Assembly: GCF_000247815.1 (NCBI RefSeq)
Contig: NC_021673.1
Span: 34,096,289-34,160,288 of the forward strand
Reading direction: 5' to 3'
From: Ficedula albicollis
Taxonomy: Eukaryota; Chordata; Aves; Passeriformes; Muscicapidae
Length of the DNA stretch: 64,000 nucleotides
Below, piece by piece: positions 29,627 to 42,830 of the stretch. The notes beneath the pieces are model-generated. The model made no database searches, had not been told where the DNA came from, and saw nothing but the letters and a program-made list of their open reading frames with translations. A program made the position numbers and the translations under genes. Numbering within the stretch: position 1 is the stretch's first letter; each line of letters opens with the position of its first letter.

Positions 29627-29846
29627 AAATTTTGGTAGCACCTGGATTAAACAAATGGTACATCCTGAATGCTGCAATTAATGAAGAGACATGAGACAGA
29701 GTCACAAGTCACAAGGCTGATCATATGTGTTGTGAAAATTTTGGTAGCACCTGGATTAAACAGAAATGGTACATCCTGAATGCTGTAATTAATGAAGAGA
29801 CATGAGACAGAGCCACAAGTCACAAGGCTGATCATATGTGTTGTGT
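29627..29846. repeat. 109/111-bp tandem duplication
   Basis: Units 29627-29735 and 29736-29846 both contain 'ggtagcacctggattaaac' and end 'atcatatgtgttgtg'. They differ by a 2-bp indel and a few substitutions. Confidence 0.9.
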
Positions 29847-32800
29847 TCAGACTACTGAGACTGGGGAAAATGGGGTCCTTGACTTCTGTAAAGAAGAGCT
29901 GGTGATAAAATGACAGGTTCCCAACAGGAAGTGGTCTCAATAAAAAGAAGGTGGCCTGCACAAACAAAGTTGAAGGTCTTGGCTAGAGGAAAGGTCCTGA
30001 ATGTGGAGGAAGATCCTAGAATGCTGGGGGCTGTGTGTAGGTGAATACCAGGCCTTGCTGGTTGAACATTGATGTTCCTGCTGGGAAGTGGAGAGTTAAA
30101 GGAGGTAACACTGAGGTGACAGTAGGACTGTCTGAAATGAATGAAATAATTAAGAAGGGTAAACATTCTAATATTGTTGGTTTTTAAGTGATGCTCAGTT
30201 CCCGGATCAATGGTGGGCTGTCATTTTCTCTGTCTCATCCATGACACTGTCTTATTTAAAGCAGTCTGAATTTCCAGGGCTAGCGATGATGTCAGATCTT
30301 GTGACTTTTGTGCATTTCTTTGCTATTGTAATACAAAAGACAAAAAAAAGAACATTGTCATATAATTACTGTTTTCCTCCAAAGATTTCTCAGCTGGTAC
30401 AAAAGCACTCCAAAGCACACCTCTCAGTGGGAAAGGAACACTGACACTTTTAACCTTGAGAGTAGGCATCTGAACCAGAGTAATGCAGCATGAAAAGCAG
30501 ACACTGGTTTGATTCAAAAAAATGCTGGTATTTCAAATATGTGTGCATGGGAAGGACCTTTTTTGGATGCAATTAAAAAAATCTAATAAGGAAATTCATC
30601 AATATTAAGAAGCCTGTAAACTGTTAAAATGTGGGGAAGTAAAACTAAATTATCGGGAATATAATTGATTTACTATGCAATAAATGTACTGGTGTATGGC
30701 TGAGTCACAGTAATATTTATTTTTCAAAGAAATCACCCACATCTAACAGTGAATATTCTTGAGTGACTGAGCCCAATCCTTGTTGTGGGGTGAAGTGAAG
30801 CACTGGAGATTTGCAGTGACATCCTATGTCTTCCTGTGGTTTAGGCTCCTCTAGATAATAAGCACTAGCCTTGTATTAGCAATCTGCTTCTCTTCTCCCC
30901 AAGCAAATTCTTGCCAACTCTTTCTGAAGGTCAGATATTTGCTTTAAGGGCATGTTAAGCTACCCATTTGGATGTAGCATTTTTTTCACTGTTTTCAACC
31001 AAGACTTGTAAGCAGATCTGAGAAAAGTCAGAGATCTCTAGTTCCTTGATTACAAAGAGATACCTTCTTTGGCAGTTCAATACCTCGCTCAGGGCAGGCA
31101 TTTTCTTCTGACAGCATTCCAGTGATGCAATCATAAAAGCTGCAAACATTCATCCTTCCAGAGAGTTTCTGAAACCTACTAGTGAGGGCAGCAAGACCAA
31201 GTAGTGAGAACTCTGTGACAGAACTCTTGGAAGGAAAAACAGAGTGTCATTAGTTTGGCATGCAATTTCAATTTCACTTTCCCTTTCAGTTTTATTACTA
31301 GATCTTCACAGTCCTAGATTAGGAAAAAATAAAGTGCTGTCTTTCCTATCTTTTGCAGAGTAAACTTGTGGTCTTTTTATGTTTTGGACTGTTCTTGTGC
31401 AGACTAGGTCCATTGTCTGTCTATAAAGAATACTGCTGCACCATCTTTCAGCCTGGTGAAAACCACCATGCAAAGTCTCTGGTTTACTCTCTGACACCAA
31501 GCTTTGCAATGGCCATTTGTTTCCTGACAAGGCACAGCACTTTCTTTTACAGGTCCTGCAAAATTCCACAATGCTTTACATCAAATCACATACATGAGGA
31601 GTAACACGGATCTTGGAAATCTGGCGGTAATTAACCTAAGTCTTTTCATTTTTTTGTATCCCACTACTTCCTTGGAGGCTCACAAATATTATTGCTGTTG
31701 TGTTTTGCCTCAGGACTTCAATAGAGCTCAAGTCATATAAGAACATAATACTGAACTGCAGAAGGGTGACACTGTAACCTTGACAAAGGGAACAGCGATC
31801 AGATCTCTTGCAAGTGGAAGTAGGTAACAGATCTAGACTTTGTCTCTGTTTGGTACTAACCCTGAATTAGGCATGCTGCCAAGTGAAAAAACTCCAGCCA
31901 CCAAGGAAGTGGCAGATTACTCTGTTGTAGACTGCTAGTGACTTTTCCACAAGCATTGTACAGCAGAGTCTGGTTTCTTGCATAGCAGCAGCTCTTTCAA
32001 GGTCACAGCTTGATAAGTCCTACCCATGTTTGCAGAACACCCACACTAAACACACCAGAAATCCAAGAGTAGGAAAAGGTGCTGAACACTATACTTTGGG
32101 TAAGCTCTGCTTACATGAGCTGGCTCTGTAGTGACTTCTGCCTCTAATTTGTAGAGATTGCTCCACCAAAAGAGAGAAGCAATGCTGACACAAACACACA
32201 CACACTTCAGAGCTCTGGCTCTGCCATCTGCTAACTGCGGTTATTCAGGAGATGTTCCCTGGCTAGGAAACACACTTTTTGACATGCAGGAATTTCAAGC
32301 TGCTGTGGAAGTTTGTGTCTGCCTTCCTAGTCGTTGTTGATGGGGGAGCCGATACAGTGACAAAGCTATGGCAAATGGGACTAAAGAGGGAAGTAACTTA
32401 TTGCATTAGCAGAAAAGCAAACTAAGTCTAACAAGCTACAAATGTGTGTTATGTGTCCTGAGCTCTAACGTGTGTTAGTAATCTATTTCTCACCCATGTT
32501 TCATGCAGTACTGCCATCACTATGTCCCCATTCTTTGTCTCTCCTAAATTCTCCTCAACTCGAACTCCTCTTACAGTCCCTTGTTTACAGCCTTTGGGCT
32601 TTCTGCTGAGCACAAATAAATGAGCACAAATGAGCACATGGTATGAAGGGCTACAGGCACAGTCACTGGTCCACCAGCTGCTGTCAGAGAGAAATCTCAT
32701 CTGAGTTCTCCTGCTGCTCCCTCTTTCCTGGTGCCATCCAGTCATCTGTCAGATCTTCACATCTCAGATCGCTGCTCAGCCATCCCTCTTTGACACACAC

Positions 32801-35800
32801 TTTATTTCCTTAAGATGTGTCAGTGAAAAATACAAACCGACCTGCTCTCTCTTTCTTCCTCTAAGAAAAACAGCCCACAAAGAAGGATGTGCACTCTTAG
32901 CATCCTTATACACTGGACAGTGAGAACCTACAGAAATGAGAACCTGGTGAAGGATAGGAGGTGTGTGCTGCTTCAAGTAAGAGAAGAACTACCAGAAATC
33001 TCTGGAAGAAAACTCAGATTCAGCTCTGCATTTCTTTCTAGCCAAGGCCAAAGCGTCATTTATCCCAGACGTTTGTGATATAAAATGTGAGTGGGACTGC
33101 CTTCCTGCTGCCACCCTGGATTGCAGGGGCGACTGTGGCTCTGCTGCAGCAGCAGCAGCACTGCTCTGCAGCGGGGGAGGTGTGGGGTGACATCCAAAGC
33201 ATTACTCATGTCCTTCTGTCTGCAGAGAAGTGATGATGGCAGGCCCTGGCAGCTATTGTCTGAGCAGGGAGGCACTGTGCAAGTTCTCAGATTCTTAATT
33301 CTGACTTCTCCCTACCCAGCCTTTCCAGAACTGCAGATGTCATCTAAGAGGCCACGGGCATCACAGCTGTTATCAGCATTAACAATTCTGGGCAAATTTT
33401 GGTCCTCCAATACTCTTGGTGGCCTGCCTCAGCATGCTGGGTGGCAATACAGAGGAGTGTTGCATCAGTCATTGTAGGGAACCTGAGACAGCCATACAAA
33501 ACGATCTAACAGCTCACTAGAGCTCTGCACAAATGCTTTTTTAAGTTTCAGGATAGGAGTAGTGCAAGTGTAAAACTCAGCCAATAGCTGTGAAAACCAT
33601 GTACTGGTCACAACCCCAGCCATCAGACCAGGGATGGAGCAGCACACACAACCTCATTGCTGGGAGACATCAGAAGCCCTACACCTAGCATCAGGGAGGA
33701 GGAAAATGCAGTGATGTTGATTCATATATATGATATTTCCCATGGAAGTGTGTAGGAGTTTAGCCTTTTACCATAACCTAAATTTTAAGAAAAGCAACAA
33801 CTTGTTTCCAGTTCAATAACAGAAGCACATGACATTTTATATTAGCCTGAGAAATAAGGGAGGACAGAGTATGACGTAATTCTTCTCTTTGATGCTCCAT
33901 ATTTTGCAAATTCATGATATTTATGTGCTATGTTAAGCCATTTGAAGAGTTGCTTTCATCCAGAAGCAGCAAATAAATGAGTGGAAGAATATATTTTGAG
34001 AGTCATAAGGCCACATCTTATCAAGACTCCTAACCAATAAATATAGCACTGCTATGATCAGATGCTTCTGAGCTGTCATATTTTGACTTGGAGAAAAATA
34101 GAATAGACAAACAAAATTCTCAAGTAAAGATTGATATGAATGACTGGATTTAATGACCTGGCTTCCTTAGCAGCAACAAACAAGTAGATAAGGTCTTGTT
34201 TCAACACATATTTCTTTCCATAGATTATGCACCAGAAAGCTCAGTCACAAAGATCTGATTTTCTCCAATTAATGCTAACAAAATGATGGCTGAAGCAGAT
34301 TTTAGGTGCTTCATTCTTTTTTGAGCACTGACTATGATCTCCTGAAGGATGCCAAGGGAGACCAATTTACACAAACCAGAAATCTGCCTGTGAGAAACTA
34401 TAAACAGAAGCTGTGGGGTAGGAGACTCGTGAGATGAAGTTAGGGATGATTGGCAGGATGGGAATACAACTTCCAGCAGCACCTTGAAACCTGTATCCTG
34501 ATTTTTATTAAAGGTATGTAGCCCTCTTTTTTGTTCAAAAGCAGCGCTCCAGGAAAAGAAGCAGCTATGCTAGCAAGAAGGGGGAAAAATCGAAGAAATT
34601 TTTCAATGTTCCTTACTCTCCATTGTTCAGTGGCATAAAATTACAAATCATAAAGTGTTGGTCTGTGCTGTTGTATTTCCTGGTCATTCAGTTCACTACA
34701 ATATAGAGCAATCTCGTATTACCAATCATTCTAACTATCACAGAGACACCCCCCATTCTACACAGCTTCTCTGCTGTAACTCCACGAGTTATAGCCAGGA
34801 GTGCAACTACAGAAATCTAACTTTAGATCATTTGTTCTGAAGCTGTGCTGCTGCCAGCAGAAATTCACTGAAAGAAAGCTTAAAAGGATATGTTTCTCCT
34901 GATACTACATATTTTTATAATTTTACCACTCATTGCCAAATGCAAGAGTTCAAGCTATTGTAGCTCTGGAAAGCTAATGGAGATGAGCCAATTTTTACCA
35001 CTCAAATCCTGGCTTTATTTCCACATTCCTGTCCACCCACTTGTTCTGTATTGTTCCATAAAACCACCTCATGCCTAGGCTATTTATTTTCAAATGCATT
35101 ATGTTACTCTCTAATTACAGTGAGAGAATAGATGGACTCGTTATTTCTATGTGAAATATGGTAATTGTAGCATAATTTAAATTATTTTGGAAGAATTATC
35201 AGCTCTGAATAAAGAACACAGGGGACGAAGAAGTAAAACAGAGAGTAGTCCTAACAACTCAGGAATGTGAGTCAAGTGTTTTGGAAAGTTTGAAGTTTTG
35301 GGGAAATTGGTTTCTGTACAGACCCCCCCTCACCCCTCCAAAATAAAAAACTCCTCCAGGCTGCTTGCTAATGCAGTTTAATGAAATTTGTTTCTTTATA
35401 TAGCTTGCAGCATAGAAAACTTTGCAAAGAGAGTCAAGAGTTGACGGAAGGGATGAGTCAGTGACTTAGAGAAGGAAAGAGGATTGTGCACACGTGGGGC
35501 AGCGGGCGTGACGCAGCAGTCCTTTCCTGCAGGACACGGCAGAAGTGCAAAACAAAGGAGACTTGGAGCTTCTAAGCAAAGGGACACACTTTAACAAGTT
35601 AAGCCAGTTTATCTGAGCGTGGAAAATCAACATGCACTAAAACCCTCAATGGCTGTCCTTGTTTAGGATTGAAGTGGTCCTAATATGACTGAAGTGGTCC
35701 TTAATCCTTGGGGATTTAGTCCTTGATGAAAGAGTGCTCTGAATTGATTCAAAGGCATTTTGTAGAATACAATCTCAATGTGCAGGTTTCTCCCTTTTCA

Positions 35801-36088
35801 AGTTATGTCAACTGACTTCATCCTTCTCCTTGACTCACCATGATGTTGCTGATTTTTCCCATGAAAAACAACCTTAATTTGAAACTTGAACATTTAGAGT
35901 GACAGGACAGAACTAGTCTTGGGAAAATTGCAGCCAGTGACTGTATTGGGAGCACTGGAGGCTTAATAATATAATTCAGAGAACAGGTAAAACCAGGGCA
36001 AAAACACTAACCTGACTTGCCATGAGATAATTATTTCTAGGCAAAAGCCCAGAGATAGCCACGCTAGGGCAGCAGCACACAAAATACT

Positions 36089-36413
36089 GATCCCAGGGTA
36101 AACCAGCTTTACCACCTAGGAATCACATTGTGTTTTAGCTGCGGTAAACCAGCCAGGGCAGATTTCCCTTAGTTCAAGAAAGTTCATCATGTGATACAAG
36201 ATCCCAGGGTAAACCAGCTTTACCACCTAGGAATCACATTGTGTTTTAGCTGCAGTAAACCAGCCAGGGCAGATTTCCCTTAGTTCAAGAAAGTTTATCA
36301 TGTCCTTTAGGGTGGAAAAGGAATCACATTGTGTTTTAGCTGCGGTAAACCAGCCAGGGCAGATTTCCCTTAGTTCAAGAAAGTTCATCATGTCCTTTAG
36401 GGTGGAAAAGAGG
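36089..36413. repeat. Nested triplication
   Basis: A block of about 73 bp starting 'gaatcacattgtgttttagc' occurs three times (about 36119, 36230 and 36321). The first two copies share the left extension beginning 'gatcccagggtaaaccag'. The last two share the right extension ending 'ggtggaaaag'. This implies two overlapping duplications with units of about 111 and 91 bp. Confidence 0.9.
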
Positions 36414-37501
36414 GAGTTATGGTTTTCCAAAAGTATTTCACTGCTCAGGGTTAGTTACAAGAGAGTCATGATGACACTTTGAGGGAGAAAGCAGCCCCTG
36501 CCATGGGCACTTCCCCATCTGATACAAAACACCCTGTGGTACTTAGAGATGAGGAGAATTACGTTCCTCCTGACTTCCCCCCGCAAATCCATCTCTGTGA
36601 GGCCTAAGAAGATAAACTCAGAGGAAGGCAGGACATGCTGATTTCCAGGGCATATCCAGCTTTCAGCCTTCTGCATTCAGCTTCAAGATGGGACGTCAGC
36701 ACCAAATGTGTCAGCTTGTGCAGAGCTGCACCCGTCTGCCAGACCCTGGACATGGCTCAGGTTAATTTTACACAGCCCCAGCAGCTGTTCCAGGCAAGTG
36801 GCTTCTTATGAACAGCCAGCAAATTCAAAATGACATAATTAAGGGAGGAAAATCTCAATCCAATCTCAGCTTCCAAGGATACTGGCAGCAGGGAGAATAT
36901 GGGGATTATTCCTGACACTTGCACACCTGCTTCACTCTTGTTTTAAAATCTTCCTTTGAAGAAAATACAAAAACATTTATTTTTCAATGAGGAAAGCAAA
37001 AACTCTGACACTGATTGAAGCTATATAGATTGCATCAGTCTTTGACTCTTCTGACATGCTTACCTAATCTTGTAACATGCATTTCCTGCAGCTTGGGATT
37101 GTTTGTAGTCAGCTTGTGCTATCAGTCACAGCAAATGTTTTCTGCATTCTGACTTCTGCATGAGCTGAAGTGTGGGAAGACATTTCCATCTCAGCTTCAT
37201 TCATGTTGAAGAATTAGGCCCCAGGCTCTGCAGATCAGCTGTGCTGGCCTCCTCTAATAGACATGCAAAAGTGTCCTATCAGCGCTCTTATGTAACTATA
37301 TAATGATTTCTAAGTAAAAGATACTTGTCTGGCAAGTGCTGGGCAAACTTTGGTGGTAAAACAGGCCAGGTGAATGAGAGGGTCTAGCACAATCATATAT
37401 ATCTCTGAATGACAGAAACAGTTACACACAGTTTGGAGTGCTGAGTTCAACAACCACAGTCTCCTCAGCCCTTAAGGCAAAAAAAAAGGCAGGGGGAAAA
37501 T

Positions 37502-37607
37502 GCAGGCAAAACACTGAAGTATAGGTTCTTGATAGCCAGGGGAATGAAACATTCGCAGGCAAAACATTGAAGTACAGGTTCTTGATAGCCAGGGGAATGA
37601 AACATTC
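37502..37607. repeat. 53-bp tandem duplication
   Basis: Units 37502-37554 and 37555-37607 start 'gcaggcaaaaca' and differ at two positions (plus the end base). Confidence 0.9.
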
Positions 37608-38948
37608 ACTGGCAGTCCCAATGCACAGTAGGGCTCTTCAGCCACAAACTCCAGATTGTGAGGGATGCTCTGGGTCTTGTCTGTTTTTCATGGAGTGGGA
37701 AACAACATATGGGAATGGAAACTTCATTCCATCATGCTATAGCCTGCTGGTGTGACAATCAGGCCCAAAGGGGTGAGAAACATCAGGTAGGAAGCTGTAC
37801 ATGTATTAATGTCTGTGTGTTTAAGATACAAAAAGGAAAGAAGACTCGCTCTTCTATGTATCAAGGTGAATTTGTCAGGTCTAGTAGCAGTGAGAGAGAA
37901 ATCCTTACTGATGCATTTATCTGATCTTCCCAGTGGCTGAAGCATGTCTGAAAAGTCTCTAGAAAAGAAGAACTGACAAAGAGAGAGTCATTGAGAAATT
38001 AGCTGTGTTTCTGCATCAACAAAATAATGTAGACACAGCAGTATGAAAATGCAGGAGATAAAGATGAGGCATGTGCTGCTGCTGCAGCACTCCTTGCACC
38101 CTTGCAGCTAGGTTAAATCCACAGCCTGTGAAATCTGAGCTGGAATTAGCATTCAGCCTCTTTAAAGCACAGCTTTCTAATCCAGCTGTTATGGAGGTGT
38201 ATGGTTTTACCTGCTCAAGGAGACAGAGAAGGGTGAAGAAGACAAATGAAAATGGGATGGGAAGAAGGACAATGCAGACAGGACAGACAAAGGGAAGAAA
38301 AATGAGTTTTAGATATGAGCTAAAGCCAGTGGATATAATGGTGTTTCCTATGAGTCTTTCTCTGCGGAACTAGGATGACAAGTCTCAGGAAAAAAAAGTA
38401 ATGAGAACACTGTTATGTAACAGAGCACTTCAGCAAAAGGTAAAAGGTAGATTCATGTTTGTGAAGCTGGACTCTGAGTGACAGCTTGGCACTTCTGGCA
38501 TCAGTACTGAAGTGCAAACATGGTTTATTGCCCCCTCCTTTTTTTTTCCCAACAATAAGGTCTGATTTCAGATTTACTAGAGGAATCATATTGATTTCTT
38601 GATAATGCAGTCTTTACCAAACATGATCTCAACACAGGTTTTAGAAAGCATATTCTTCACAAAGTACTTTTCTTTTTTTGCCTTTAGCTTTTTCTGACTT
38701 TAAAAAAAAAGTTCACGGAGCAAGCAGAATTCGACCTTTGCTGTTTAATACACCTTGGAGTGTAGTCCACAAACACAACACCAGCTCTGCCCTTTTCAAA
38801 GGCACTCTGCCCAGGGTGCAGCACAAAACTGCCCTAAGGAGGGCTGAATCTGAGTCTGAATCTTGCAACAAGCAGCTTCAAGAATAAATCACAACCATTT
38901 TTGTATCATATTTTTAATCATTCTTTAAGCAGCAAATGTCTGGAACAA

Positions 38949-39146
38949 TTGCAGAAAGTCCTGCAGAGGACATTGGCAAAGTTTAAGTAGAGCCACATAT
39001 ATTTTGGACAATGAGTTTATGAAACATGGGGATGAAGACATTATTCGTTGCAGAAAGTCCTGCAGAGGACATTGGCGAAGTTTAAATAGAGCCACATATA
39101 TTTTGGACAATGCGTTTATGAAACATGGGGATGAAGACATTATTCT
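38949..39146. repeat. 99-bp tandem duplication
   Basis: Units 38949-39047 and 39048-39146 start 'ttgcagaaagtcctgcag' and differ at about three positions. Confidence 0.9.
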
Positions 39147-42057
39147 TTTTTTTTTAACTGCCCATTGTACCTCTATGTGTAAACATCAATTGCTGTTGTC
39201 CAGAGGAAGGTGATTTACCTAAAGATAAATCTATCAGCCAGTGATCAGCAAGTTATTGCTCAGTGTTAAATTAGATTTTCAACTTTATTTCTGCACTGCA
39301 AAACTGACAGTATCACAGTCATATGATGCCAAAAAAGCATTTCTTGTCATTTGGCTAAAAGAAAGTGAGTGTTCCCCAGTAAAGAGCTTCATTACTGAGT
39401 CCACTGACAGTACATCCAACATGCAGGCCTTGTGCTGCTTGAATCATATCTCATGCATAGTTAAATACCAGTATTGCTCATTTAGCCTCTCATTTGCCTC
39501 TGGTTCTAATAAGCCAAGCACTAAAGCTGATTTATAGAACTGCAGTCACTCAGTATGAGGCTTGGCACAATACTCCTTCCTCAGGACAGTCAGAGCCTGG
39601 CATAGCAAGAGATCTCCAGCAATCAATCAGAAAGACAATATCCTGTCCTACCACATCAGGCCTAGCTGAACCCATGAGCTCCCTGAACAGCATGTGGAGG
39701 TGCAGCAGATCCTCTGCTGACATTTCTCTAATGCAGCTTTTAGGAGAACAGAGTCTCGACTCAGCTTGATGACAAGAGAACAGAGCACAATCAATAGCAC
39801 AGCTCCTGGTGCTGGACAAAACACTGGCTATAATGACTTCAGAGCCTCCCCAGGTGCTCCCAGGGGCACTTGACACATGCTGCTGCTTCAGGACCTTGCA
39901 CAGCCAGTTCCCTTAGACAGGAGGGATCCTGCTCTGCTCAGGCTAGGGAAACAAACCAGTCAATACCCAGATCAATGTTCCCAGACAGCCACTGCCTCTC
40001 CTCTCTTGGAGGAGTTTGGTCAGGGACCAAAGATGCAAAGGTCTCTTGGCCTCTGTGTGTCACCCACGACTGAACACGTCCTTTGGAGGCCACAGGACAC
40101 CACACACAGATTGTTAAGGGCAGGCTGAGCTGGTGAATCACTGGTAAAGTGGTCATGCTCTCCCCCTCAGAATCACTGCCTGTGTTTCCATGCCTGGACA
40201 CCGTGCCTGCCTGTGATGCTAAGTGATAAACGAATTGAGGCATCCAGGGTAGTTTCTCAGCTGGAGGATTTGGCTCTTATGCAGTGCTCTGCTAATGCAG
40301 CTCTTCTCTCTTTGCTGCCAATGATAGCTCAGTAGGAATTAGCCTGAAAATCCCTACACTGTGCTGCATCATACAGCACAGGTGCACCTACCCCTGAGAG
40401 TGAAAAGATGAGCAGGTTTAGAGTGAAAGAGAATAGCAGAACCCCCCATTTCTGCTGCCACCTGGGAGTACAAAAACCTTGCTTCCTAAAGGAGCTTTTA
40501 CTTGACTGCTAAACATCCTTTAACCAGGCCTTTTCCTAAGCACACATTTAAGAAGAATAGAGGAAGCTCATCAGAAATGAAAATACTCTAGTCGAAGACC
40601 CAGTAATGTTCCTGGCCTGTCAGGCACAAAAACCTCTTTAAAACTTCATTTCCAGTTGAAATTAAGCCTGTGCTTCAGATGGTCCTAGACTTTTATTTAT
40701 TATCAGAGGATAGAAACTTTCTATGCATTTACGTATAATCAACATTTTGGTTATTACTGAACTGTAGGCCAATATTATTAAAAGGAACACAAACAGAACT
40801 TGGCTAGTAATTTTCCCTACTCCATATTTCCAAAACAACTTTAATCAAAAGATGACACTACAGGACTATCAATTTCAGCAATGAAAGATACTTCCACAAA
40901 TTGCTATTATTTTATCCGTTTGCAAATAAGTCTTAGCTAAATGAGCTATTTAGTGCTACCAGTGCTATTCTATGCTCTGCAATTCCTCCAAAGAGAGTGG
41001 AATCATGGGTGTTCTTTTTCTACTACATAAGAACAAATTAAAGAAATTGGAGGATTTATGTATTTATGGACAAATAAGATACAAAGTTCAAAACCATATG
41101 AAATAGAACATAGTTTGCCTAGGCATTGTGGTAAGTATGGTTTCAACTGAATAATTTATAATCATTTCAGTGCATATGTAGTCCTGTTATGTATGTTCTA
41201 CTTACTAATGAAGTAACTACATAATTAATAACATGAAGCTTCTCCACAGTTTTCAGTTGTTACCTTTCAGTTATTGCACAGAATGAGACCATAGGCATAT
41301 GAAAATGCTCAGCTGAAGAGCTGATCAGAGTGAAAATTAGACCCCATTCCTGCAGCTGCTGCCTGTGGAGGCACAGTGATTCGCTATTGTAATATTGCTT
41401 TTTGCTCTAAGATTACTTTTTCTGCATTTTTATGGACTTTCAGCTCTTTAAGTGCAAGATCAGGCAGCTTTTCAGAAGGAAGAAAAAAGAGGATGGTGTA
41501 GGCTGTATTGAAGAAGTAGAATCTAGGGAGGGAAGCAAGCTATTAGTCACTTACAGGGCAGAATGCTCGATGGGCCAAACACTCAATAAAACAGAGTCAA
41601 TAACATCCTAGTCCTGCTCTGATTCTTACCTTCTTTTTCTCCACCACTGTCCTTTTATGTCTGGATAAACTTTCTGTAGTCTTCTTCACGTCTCGCTCTT
41701 TTCATGGAAATTCTTTGATTCTTTTAATTTGCACTTGCTTTGTTCCTTCCTAAAGTTGCCTGCTTTTCCTATGGCTGTCCTCCCTTCAGTGCTGTCTCCA
41801 TGATAAATATCATCAGGTCTGCCCCTCTAATTTTTGTGTGAGCACTTCACCAGCTTTCCTTTCCCTTGGTTATCTCCAGTCTTTTGTTTTCTTCTTCCCA
41901 AAGAATGGGAATCTTGGGAACCTTCTTTCTACCACAAAGCCTCTTCACCATCTCCTCAGCCCCTTCCATGTTTCCCTTACTCCTTTCTGTAGCTGAATTT
42001 TCATCCTTTTGTATGTGTCCAGGCATTTCTCCATCTAGGTGCTGGATATGGAGCACA

Positions 42058-42180
42058 ACAAAAACACTTGTATAATTTGTTCTTTCCTCTCCCCACACTT
42101 GCCAAATGAGAATTACGTTAACAAAAACACTTGTATAATTTGTTTTTTCTCTCCCCACACTTGCCAAATGAGAATTACGT
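42058..42180. repeat. 63-bp tandem duplication
   Basis: Two copies starting 'acaaaaacacttgtataatt' and ending 'gagaattacgt', with a small difference in a T/C run. Confidence 0.9.
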
Positions 42181-42830
42181 AGTCGATTTTTCAGTGACTC
42201 GAGGAAACTTTGCTTGTTTTTGGTGACACTCCAGCAGGGTCAGGGATGCTAAAGCTCCTGTTAGTCAGTGGCAGTGACAGACACATGCATCCAGTGCCAG
42301 CAGGTGGCCAAAGGAAGCAGCTCCTTGTATTGCTCAGGCAGTTCTTTAGTGCCACAGGGTGGTCTGTAGTGACCATTTCCACAATACAGCTTTTGTGTAT
42401 GTATGTGTCGCTGCTTAATGGCTATTTTTGTTGAAAATATTAGTAGAAATTTAGATGTGAGCAAAAGAGTGAATATTCCATGCACTTCCAGTTCCCACTG
42501 TTAACTGGCATAGTGCCCTCTGCCTTCCCTCCAGAACTTGCTCATTTCTTGTCTCCACTCTTCTCTCTGTAAAGCACTGAAGTGCAGGCTTGATTTTACC
42601 TTGACTTTGCTTACGTTCCTTCTTTCTTCTCAAATTTCTTTAAACTTCATTTTTTCATCCCCTTTAATATGACAGCAAGAGTGTCCAGCTCCTTCACAGA
42701 AAAGGCTTGTGGCTCTGTTGAGATGTGGTGACAGCAAATGAGGCTTGCGTGACTTCTCTAACTGCCTGGGAGAGAAGTTTCCTTTACGCCACTTCTCCCA
42801 GGCAGACATGGGAACAGCATGTCTGCCTTT

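Larger units (their letters stand above)
26191..42830. other. Non-coding region with many short tandem duplications
   Basis: No recognisable exon, RNA gene or long transposon. Open frames are short and overlap on both strands. The distinctive content is a series of direct tandem duplications, listed separately at 26.6, 26.9, 29.1, 29.6, 36.1, 37.5, 38.9 and 42.1 kb. Somewhat GC-richer patches near 33.1-33.5 and 39.5-40.2 kb contain nothing I can identify. Confidence 0.6.
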
